Source of the DNA: AV17 sp046262735
GTDB lineage: Bacteria; Verrucomicrobiota; Verrucomicrobiia; Chthoniobacterales; UBA10450
Assembly: GCA_046262735.1 (NCBI GenBank)
Contig: JBHEMD010000003.1
Span: forward strand, 1 to 9,332
DNA length: 9,332 bases
Direction of reading: 5' to 3'
How positions within the stretch are numbered: the first letter of the stretch is position 1; every line of letters begins with the position of its first letter. Positions 1-4,594 of this stretch are shown here, piece after piece. The position numbers and the translations under genes were made by a program. The notes under the pieces were generated by a model. It saw only the letters and a program-made list of their open reading frames with translations, searched no databases and was not told the origin of the DNA.

Positions 1-650
1 ATGCACCAAGCCAGCCGGGTGAAGGAGGGGTAATCCTTCGGGTGCAGTGGAACGGCCGACCCGAGCGCGACAAAATAGGCGGGCTTTGCGTAAGGCTCAG
101 TCCCGCCGTTCTCAAGATCGACATCCAGCTCGGCAATGAAATTGTCTCTCGGTTCGGGCTTTTGAAAGAAGAACTTCTTTCGGACAACGACGCGCTCGGG
201 CGTGGTGTACTCAAACTGCACAACCTCCCCCTGGCGGGTGAGTTTGTATTCCGGCAGCGCGGGAGCAGCCGGATCATCGATGATCGCACCGATCGGCGCG
301 TGGTCCGGCGAGTTCAGGATGACGCGGCGATCCTGTTCGGCTTTGTGATTGAGCAGGACCGCTTCGGCAATGCCGCCGCCCCGATTAGTCAGACGCAATT
401 CGACGTCGGCGTTCCGCAGCGTCTCGATCTTCTCCTCGAAGGGCGCGACTGTCGCGGCTGGTGTCGCCGATGGCGATGGAGACGCCGTCGGGCTAACGGC
501 CGGACCCGGTGTCGGGGAAAACGGCGTCGCTGTGGCGCCCGCCGGCGCGCTCGCGGGCCGCGCCTGCTGCATCTGCTTGGAGATATAAATTTCCCACAGA
601 ACCAGCCCGATTACAGAAAGGCCAATGGCAATCCAGGCGGTTCGATCCAT
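1..650 (-). CDS. yidC: Membrane protein insertase YidC, N-terminal part (cut by left edge)
   Basis: YidC inserts proteins into the inner membrane, alone or with SecYEG. The ATG at 650 opens 216 codons that run off the window without a stop. Residues about 4-22 (MDRTAWIAIGLSVIGLVLWE...) form the first membrane anchor. Residues about 30-68 are a proline/alanine/threonine/serine-rich linker. From about residue 70 (FEEKIETLRNADVELRLTNRGG) the sequence matches the start of the large periplasmic beta domain found in Gram-negative YidC. The five-helix insertase core lies outside the window. The gene starts 17 nt after yidD, in the usual rnpA-yidD-yidC order. A weak GAGAG sits about 11 nt before the ATG. 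Identity is secure from the N-terminus plus context. Completeness cannot be judged. Confidence 0.93.
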   Translation of the reverse strand, partial: MDRTAWIAIGLSVIGLVLWEIYISKQMQQARPASAPAGATATPFSPTPGPAVSPTASPSPSATPAATVAPFEEKIETLRNADVELRLTNRGGGIAEAVLLNHKAEQDRRVILNSPDHAPIGAIIDDPAAPALPEYKLTRQGEVVQFEYTTPERVVVRKKFFFQKPEPRDNFIAELDVDLENGGTEPYAKPAYFVALGSAVPLHPKDYPSFTRLAWC

Positions 651-667
651 AAAAGTTCACGCTCTCG

Positions 668-934
668 TTATTCGCAGAGCCGGCCGGCAAGAGCACGACT
701 CGAGCGTGGCGGCACCGGGTCGTGCCCTCGCCCACCCCATGGATGGCAGCGCGCAATCCGTTTCAAGCCGAGCCAGCCGCCTGAAAAAACGCCGTGCGTC
801 TCCACTGCTTCCAAAAAATAAGCCGAGCAACTCGGCTCAAATCGGCAGCCGGCGTCGGCGCCGGTTAACAAGCGGAGGAGCGGCGAGAGGGTCCATTGAT
901 AAAAGCGAATCAAAATGCGGACGAGGAGAAGCAT
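668..934 (-). CDS. yidD: Membrane protein insertion efficiency factor YidD
   Basis: This 88-residue protein belongs to the YidD/DUF37 family, which associates with the inner face of the membrane and assists YidC-dependent insertion. The N-terminus MLLLVRILIRFYQWTLSPLL is the amphipathic segment. The diagnostic core follows at about residues 29-73: GCRFEPSCSAYFLEAV, then GGWLGLKRIARCHPWGGRGHDPVP, with the conserved cysteines of the family. E. coli YidD is 85 residues, so length is normal. The ATG at 934 is chosen over an in-frame GTG at 976 because it fits the family start and overlaps the rnpA stop by one base (TGATG), which suggests translational coupling. No Shine-Dalgarno is visible, consistent with coupling. 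The gene contains an unusual internal hairpin plus T-run, listed separately. Confidence 0.95.
   Translation of the reverse strand: MLLLVRILIRFYQWTLSPLLRLLTGADAGCRFEPSCSAYFLEAVETHGVFSGGWLGLKRIARCHPWGGRGHDPVPPRSSRALAGRLCE
813..837 (-). terminator. Terminator-like hairpin inside yidD
   Basis: On the coding strand AGCCGAG-TTG-CTCGGCT makes a perfect 7-bp GC-rich stem with a triloop. It is followed by TA and then six T residues (complement of 813-818). It lies within the codons for E-P-S-C-S-A-Y-F-L. The shape is that of an intrinsic terminator. Because it is normally translated, ribosomes would mask it, so it could act as a polarity site for yidD/yidC only when translation fails. The conserved protein motif alone may explain part of the sequence. 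Confidence 0.4.
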
Positions 935-1296
935 CAGGCGGCTAGAATAGAAGCGCGTTTTGCGAGGCGCAACCACTCATCTTCCAATTGCCGATAGGTG
1001 GCGTGCGCTGCGGCGGCGCGCGCGATCGTCACAACCCACACGCCCGCGCCGATTTCATGTTGATTGCGTCGCACGATTTCCCGCAACCGCCGCCGCACAC
1101 GATTGCGCACAACCGCGCGGCCGATTCGTCGCGACGTGATGAAGCCGGCCCGGAAATCGCCGGTCCCGCCCTCGCTGAGCACGCCGAGCACCAGCGTCTT
1201 GCCGCGCTCAGAGCGGCCTTGTTGGCGAACTCGTTCGAATTCCGAAGCGCGTTTTAAACAGCGCGCTCGCGAAAACGAAAGCGAAGAGCGCCCCAC
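934..1296 (-). CDS. rnpA: Ribonuclease P protein component
   Basis: RnpA is the small basic protein that binds RNase P RNA and helps cleave the 5' leader of precursor tRNAs. The 120-residue product has the RnpA layout: an N-terminal LKRASEFERVRQQGRSERG segment, a central strand region, and the RNR signature GRAVVRNRVRRRLREIVRR at about residues 65-85. It ends at a TGA that overlaps the yidD ATG by one base. E. coli RnpA is 119 residues, so a GTG start at 1296 fits well. The frame stays open upstream to a TTG at 1347, which would add 17 residues running into the terminator stem and is less likely. No Shine-Dalgarno is visible before the GTG. rpmH, the usual upstream partner, is absent here. 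Confidence 0.93.
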   Translation of the reverse strand: MGRSSLSFSRARCLKRASEFERVRQQGRSERGKTLVLGVLSEGGTGDFRAGFITSRRIGRAVVRNRVRRRLREIVRRNQHEIGAGVWVVTIARAAAAHATYRQLEDEWLRLAKRASILAA

Positions 1297-1344
1297 AGTG
1301 GTTGTCGATCTTGCAGGCGATGCCGGTCCTCGGCGCGCGTACAG

Positions 1345-1380
1345 CAAAAATCTTCCCTCACATGCGCGAGGGAAGATTTT
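1345..1380 (-). terminator. Intrinsic terminator after the lipoprotein genes
   Basis: A perfect 13-bp inverted repeat (arms 1347-1359 and 1368-1380) encloses an 8-nt loop. On the minus strand the distal arm ends in five T residues (complement of 1346-1350). It begins 20 nt after the stop of the second lipoprotein gene and ends about 50 nt before the chosen rnpA start. It should therefore end transcripts from the ald/lipoprotein side and insulate rnpA. On the plus strand the T-run is four bases, so weak bidirectional action is possible. Confidence 0.85.
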
Positions 1381-1400
1381 GCAAGCTTGACCTGCCCGGC

Positions 1401-1604
1401 TTAGGGCGAAGGCGACGTCGTCACATTGATGTCCGTCTTCGTTTCGGACTTGTTCTCAGTCGCCGGAGAGGGATTCACAATGGTGGTATTGCTCTCCTTT
1501 TTCTCGGTCTTTTCTCCTCCGGCAGGTGGAGTGACCGTAGTTTCCTTTTGTTCGCAGGCCGTCAGGAGTGCGGCACTTGCGAGGATGCAGATGTATTTTT
1601 TCAT
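1401..1604 (-). CDS. Small predicted lipoprotein, downstream copy
   Basis: This 67-residue protein has a lipoprotein signal peptide: MKKYICILASAALLTAC, with lipobox LLTAC and the acylated cysteine at residue 17. The +2 residue is Glu, not Asp, so transfer to the outer membrane is expected by the E. coli rule. The mature part, about 50 residues, is Lys/Glu/Thr/Asn-rich and looks disordered, with no known domain. The signal peptide and first mature residues (CEQK) are nearly identical to those of the gene 23 nt upstream, so the pair is a tandem duplication. The ATG at 1604 is chosen because it places the signal peptide at the N-terminus. No Shine-Dalgarno is obvious. A strong terminator follows. 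The function is unknown. The size is like entericidin-type lipoproteins, but I see no sequence match to them. Confidence 0.8.
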   Translation of the reverse strand: MKKYICILASAALLTACEQKETTVTPPAGGEKTEKKESNTTIVNPSPATENKSETKTDINVTTSPSP

Positions 1605-1627
1605 AGTGTTGGAATCGAGTTTAGAGC

Positions 1628-1792
1628 TCAGGGCGTGGGTGATGTCGCGGGCGACTCTGGCGCGGCCGGCGCAACAGTGGCTTCCGGGGCTGCCGTCCCG
1701 GCGGGACTGGCCGCGGGCGTAGCGGTTTCGGTTTTTTGTTCGCAAGCGACGAGTAAAGCGGCGCTTGCCAGGATGCAGATGTATTTCGTCAT
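1628..1792 (-). CDS. Small predicted lipoprotein, upstream copy
   Basis: This 54-residue protein begins MTKYICILASAALLVAC, a short signal peptide with lipobox LLVAC and the lipidated cysteine at residue 17. It differs from its neighbour at only two of the first 17 residues. The mature chain of about 38 residues is almost wholly Ala/Pro/Thr/Glu/Ser, a flexible tail with no domain. The +2 residue is Glu, consistent with outer-membrane sorting. The ATG at 1792 was preferred to in-frame upstream codons back to 1867 because only it gives a sensible signal sequence. It lies 75 nt downstream of ald with no terminator between, so co-transcription with ald is possible. The two copies share their export half but have diverged in the exported half. 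Function not recognised. Confidence 0.75.
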   Translation of the reverse strand: MTKYICILASAALLVACEQKTETATPAASPAGTAAPEATVAPAAPESPATSPTP

Positions 1793-1815
1793 GATAGGTT
1801 TGGTTGAGAAAGCCA

Positions 1816-1844
1816 TATATGCAGCCAATCCTGAATCGCGGCAA
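1816..1844 (-). promoter_or_regulatory. Possible promoter for the lipoprotein pair
   Basis: On the minus strand TTGCCG (1844-1839) and CATATA (1821-1816) are separated by 17 nt, about 24 nt before the first lipoprotein ATG. The match to a sigma70 consensus is weak in both boxes. It is listed because the ald-lipoprotein gap is the only place for a dedicated promoter. Confidence 0.2.
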
Positions 1845-1867
1845 GCGTCCTTTTCGGTCTTACTCAA

Positions 1868-2965
1868 TCAGAATGGCGGCTCGTATTTCATTTCGTGCGC
1901 TTCGGCGACGGCCTGACAGGTGAGCCGGCCGCCGCGCGTGTTGATTCCGCCGGTGAGCGCAGGATTTTTTTCGCACGCTTCTTCCAAGCCACAATCGGCC
2001 AGCAACTGGACATAGCGGAATGTGACGTTGGTCAGCGCCTGGGTAGAAGTGCGCGCGTAGGCGGCGGGCATGTTCGCGACACAATAATGCGTAACGCCTT
2101 CCTCGATGTAAACCGGGTCGAGATGCGTGGTCGGGCGCGAAGTTTCGGCGCAACCTCCCTGGTCGATTGAAATGTCCACGAAGACGCTGCCGCGTTTCAT
2201 TTTCCGCAACATCGCCCGCGTGATTAGTTTTGGCGCCTTCGCTCCGGGCAGTAGCACCGCGCCGATCAACAGATCGCAGTCGCTCATCAATTCGAGCAGG
2301 TTCGCCTCGCTCGAGAAAAGGGTGTTTGTATTCTTCATTGCCAGGTCGAGATAGCGCAGCCGCTCAAGATCGACATCGAGAATGGTGACGTTCGCGCCGA
2401 GACCGCTGGCCATGCTCGCGGCATTCACACCGGAGGTGCCGCCGCCAAGCACCACGACCGAACCCGGCAACACACCCGGCACACCACCCAGCAACACGCC
2501 GCTGCCGCCGTTGTATTTAGCGAGGAAATTTGCCCCCATCACCGCCGACATTCGTCCGGCGATTTCGCTCATCGGCTCGAGCAACGGCAAGCGATTGCCA
2601 ACCTGGATCGTTTCGTAAGCAATGCCGGTCACGCCGGATTTGAGCAACGCTTCGGTGAGCGTTCGGCTGGCGGCCAGATGCAGATAGGTGAAGAGGATCT
2701 GGCCTTTCCGTAACAACGGATACTCGGATTTGAGCGGCTCTTTCACTTTTACGATCATGTCGGCGCGCGCAAAAACTTCCGACGCAACATCGACAATCTC
2801 CGCTTCAGCCCTGGCGTATTCCTCGTCGGTGTAACCGGAACCGACGCCCGCATTCTTCTCGACCAAAACGCTGTGACCGCGGCGGACGAGCTGTGCGACC
2901 GCCGAGGGGAGCAACGCGACGCGCTGTTCCTGCTCCTTAATTTCTTTCGGAACGCCAATGATCAT
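1868..2965 (-). CDS. ald: Alanine dehydrogenase
   Basis: Ald catalyses reversible NAD-dependent deamination of L-alanine to pyruvate and ammonia in the cytoplasm. The 365-residue protein aligns end to end with the family (about 370 residues). The start is MIIGVPKEIKEQEQRVAL with R15. K75 in VKVKEP and H96 in YLHLAAS fall at the same positions as the substrate-binding lysine and histidine of the M. tuberculosis enzyme. Other marks are LLEPMSEIAGRMS, the Rossmann loop GGGTSG at about 174-179, ILDVD at about 195-199, and DISIDQGGCAE with D268 as the likely nicotinamide-side aspartate. The ATG at 2965 is chosen over an upstream in-frame start at 3004 because that extension reads through the intergenic inverted repeat and is not part of the fold. 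It follows yqgE by 68 nt on the same strand. No Shine-Dalgarno is visible. Confidence 0.96.
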   Translation of the reverse strand: MIIGVPKEIKEQEQRVALLPSAVAQLVRRGHSVLVEKNAGVGSGYTDEEYARAEAEIVDVASEVFARADMIVKVKEPLKSEYPLLRKGQILFTYLHLAASRTLTEALLKSGVTGIAYETIQVGNRLPLLEPMSEIAGRMSAVMGANFLAKYNGGSGVLLGGVPGVLPGSVVVLGGGTSGVNAASMASGLGANVTILDVDLERLRYLDLAMKNTNTLFSSEANLLELMSDCDLLIGAVLLPGAKAPKLITRAMLRKMKRGSVFVDISIDQGGCAETSRPTTHLDPVYIEEGVTHYCVANMPAAYARTSTQALTNVTFRYVQLLADCGLEEACEKNPALTGGINTRGGRLTCQAVAEAHEMKYEPPF

Positions 2966-2975
2966 AAGCCGAGTG

Positions 2976-3004
2976 ATTAGCGAGAAGTGAGAAGTAGAAC
3001 GCAA
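2976..3004 (-). promoter_or_regulatory. Candidate ald promoter with repeat-built spacer
   Basis: On the minus strand TTGCGT (3004-2999) and GCTAAT (2981-2976) are 17 nt apart. The -10 box matches TATAAT at four of six positions, including its last four bases. The spacer is one arm of the heptamer inverted repeat. A start about 6-7 nt downstream would leave only a few bases before the ald ATG at 2965, so the transcript would be nearly leaderless. Prediction only. Confidence 0.25.
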
Positions 3005-3033
3005 GCGAAATTACTTCTCACTTCCACCTCTCA
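2982..3033. repeat. Heptamer inverted repeat between yqgE and ald
   Basis: On the plus strand GAGAAGT occurs twice in a row at 2982-2995. Its complement ACTTCTC starts at 3013, followed by diverged heptamers. The arms 2984-2996 and 3012-3024 form a perfect 13-bp stem with a 15-nt loop. No T-run follows on either strand, so it is not a standard intrinsic terminator. It fills nearly the whole intergenic gap and overlaps the candidate ald promoter. Confidence 0.75.
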
Positions 3034-3594
3034 CTAGTTCAACGACGGATCATCCGGAGCCGCCGCGAGCATCTTGTACCAGGGACCGAGGCCGCGCATG
3101 AGGTCGAACCACAACTGCGCCAACCGGTCGAAGCGCAGAAGGGAGCGAGTCGGCTTTTGCACGAGCCAGGCTTTTTGTTTCAATTCGGCTTCCAACTGGC
3201 CTGCTTCCCAACCCGCGTAACCGACGTACGCGCAGACGGCTGGTGTGTCTGCACTGTTTGCATCGATTGCGCCGTCGGTCGTCACATTGTGGTTGAGCCT
3301 GAGCCCGCTGCCCTTTTTCCATTCAAACGCCGCGAAGATGAGCTGGTCTTTGCCCACCGGCCCACCGAGAAAAACCGGCACATCGGCCAACCCAGGCGGA
3401 GGCATCTCCGTCATCAGCTCGACGACCTGCTTCTCCAGCGGGCGATTAATAATAACGCCGAACGCGCCATCGTTTGGATCGTGCGCCGAAATGAAAAGCA
3501 CGGTCCGCCGAAAATTTGGGTCGAGCATATTGGGATGAGCAATTAACAATGAGCCGGCAAGGCTTTTTGCTTCTTCGCCCTCGGGATCGCGCAT
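3034..3594 (-). CDS. yqgE: YqgE/AlgH family protein
   Basis: This 186-residue protein belongs to the UPF0301 (YqgE/AlgH) family, a conserved single-domain fold without an agreed biochemical role. Family marks are the N-terminal stretch SLLIAHPNMLDPNFRRTVLF, a histidine in ISAHDPNDGAFGVIINRPL, the glycine-rich VFLGGPVGKDQLIF, and the later GYAGWEAGQLEAEL followed by a tryptophan-rich tail. The ATG at 3594 is chosen. A TTG at 3627 in the same frame would add 11 residues of no family likeness. The start has no clear Shine-Dalgarno. An AT-rich TATTTTAAT lies 5-13 nt before the ATG and could be a -10 region of a near-leaderless transcript. In many bacteria yqgE neighbours ruvX (yqgF); here it precedes ald instead. 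Confidence 0.93.
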   Translation of the reverse strand: MRDPEGEEAKSLAGSLLIAHPNMLDPNFRRTVLFISAHDPNDGAFGVIINRPLEKQVVELMTEMPPPGLADVPVFLGGPVGKDQLIFAAFEWKKGSGLRLNHNVTTDGAIDANSADTPAVCAYVGYAGWEAGQLEAELKQKAWLVQKPTRSLLRFDRLAQLWFDLMRGLGPWYKMLAAAPDDPSLN

Positions 3595-3762
3595 CCGATT
3601 AAAATACGGCGAGCGCGGGCGGTGCAAGCGGGTGCGCCAAGTCGTGCCAACTCCTTGCCTGCATACCAGCCCGGGGTAAGCGCCTCAGAATTTTGTTGCC
3701 ACCGCCCTCAATATCCGCTAGTAGCAGGCCAGTTTTCGGAAAGAATGTTCTAGGGGGAACAG

Positions 3763-3804
3763 CCGCCCTTCACGTCCATCGGACGTGGGGGGCGGTACTT
3801 TTTT
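3763..3804 (+). terminator. Strong plus-strand intrinsic terminator with no assigned gene
   Basis: Arms 3763-3777 and 3781-3795 pair over 15 bp (two G-U pairs) around a 3-nt loop (ATC). TAC and six T residues (3799-3804) follow. On the minus strand the two wobble pairs become mismatches and no T-run follows, so the signal is oriented plus. No accepted plus-strand gene lies upstream, since yqgE runs the other way. The transcript it ends may be a small RNA or a short gene in about 3622-3760. A GTG-started 43-codon frame ends with TAG at 3751-3753, 9 nt before the stem, but shows no recognisable protein features. Confidence 0.7.
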
Positions 3805-3917
3805 AATGACGAAGCCCTAATGTCGAATGACGAAGGAATGTCGAACTGTTGAAAAACTAACCTCGTCGTTCGAGCTTTGGCATTGATTCGTCATTCGTCA
3901 TTCGTCATTCGTCATTC
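3805..3917. repeat. Intergenic repeat with ATTCGTC heptamer array and inverted partner copies
   Basis: ATTCGTC is repeated four times plus ATTC at 3886-3917. Upstream, the complementary motif AATGACGAA occurs at 3805-3813 and 3826-3834, interleaved with two copies of AATGTCGAA at 3819-3827 and 3837-3845. The two halves can pair across an unrelated 40-nt centre. It starts right after the terminator and runs into the first codons of the DUF4230-like gene. It looks like a dispersed intergenic repeat of this lineage, but only one copy is in view. Confidence 0.7.
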
Positions 3918-4584
3918 CTGCGCCGGCCGTTTCTCGTGGCCGGCCGCTTTTACGCTCATTGCCCTCATCATTGCGTCGTTGATCGGCTTTCTCGTCTATC
4001 GGACCGAGACCTGGCCGATGCGCACGGCGCATCAAGGAATCAGTGAAGCCGAACGCGTCGCCGCCAGTGTGCGCGATGCGTTCGTAAGCATCGCCCATTT
4101 GCAGCCGCGGATCAGGGTGAACGACCGCGTCTATCTGGAAGAGACGACGCCGACGAGCGAGTTCGCGGTCATATCCCGGCGTATTGAAGTCGAGCACGAG
4201 CTCGTGCATTCGTGGCTCGGCAGCTCCAAACGAGTGAAGCTCCATGGCACCTTTGCGATTAAAGCCGGGTTCGATTTAAGCCAGGGACTGGCGGTTGACG
4301 TGCGGCCGGAGGAGATCGTCATCCGGTTGCCCCCTGCCCAGCTCCTCGGCACCGAACAGGAGCAGCTCGAGGTCCTCGTATTCGAAAACGGCTTCTGGAA
4401 CCGGATCTCCGCCGATGATGTCCAAAATGAGTTGTCGATCTTGCCTCACCTCGCCCGCGAAAAAGCGCTGGCCAGCAATTTGCCGGCCGAAGCCGAACGC
4501 AGCCTGCAACAGCAACTAAAGGAGCGCATTCACACCGAACGGCCACTGCGGTTGCTCTTCACCGCTTCGGCAAAGAAGGATTGA
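3877..4584 (+). CDS. DUF4230-like single-pass membrane protein
   Basis: The protein is 235 residues from the most upstream TTG. A hydrophobic helix at about residues 23-41 (AAFTLIALIIASLIGFLVY) is the only membrane segment; the rest should face the periplasm. The body resembles DUF4230 proteins: an EHELVHSWLGSSKRVKLHGTF-type strand region split by basic residues, AGFDLSQGLAVDVRPEEIVIRLPPAQLL at about 130-157, then FENGFWNRISADD and a long charged helix with LAREKAL and LQQQLKE. The biochemical role is not known. The start is uncertain: no ATG precedes the helix, and the first codons after TTG 3877 or TTG 3883 are the heptamer array read as IRHSSFVIRHS. It is followed 10 nt later by the AsmA-like gene, so the two form an operon. 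The family assignment is by recognition only. Confidence 0.8.
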   Translation: MALIRHSSFVIRHSCAGRFSWPAAFTLIALIIASLIGFLVYRTETWPMRTAHQGISEAERVAASVRDAFVSIAHLQPRIRVNDRVYLEETTPTSEFAVISRRIEVEHELVHSWLGSSKRVKLHGTFAIKAGFDLSQGLAVDVRPEEIVIRLPPAQLLGTEQEQLEVLVFENGFWNRISADDVQNELSILPHLAREKALASNLPAEAERSLQQQLKERIHTERPLRLLFTASAKKD

Positions 4585-4594
4585 AGCGCGCGCG

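Noticed and set aside
42..821. Long plus-strand open frame of 259 codons at the left end
   Set aside because: It is antisense to yidC and yidD, is arginine-rich and low in complexity, and has no family likeness. The minus-strand genes explain the DNA.
1302..1916. Plus-strand open frame of 204 codons
   Set aside because: It runs antisense through rnpA, the terminator, both lipoprotein genes and the end of ald. Its residues are the reverse reading of those genes.
1868..3004. Longer ald start at 3004 giving 13 extra residues
   Set aside because: The extension is translated from the intergenic inverted repeat, while the family starts at MIIGVPKE.
3638..3655. Sigma54-like TGGCACG on the minus strand upstream of yqgE
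   Set aside because: The GG and GC elements are one base too close for a sigma54 promoter, and that spacing is strict.
3720..3760. SRP-RNA-like AGCAGGCCAG...CGGAAAG
   Set aside because: The asymmetric loop and the AGCAG 3' side of the SRP domain IV helix are absent, and flanking pairing is poor.
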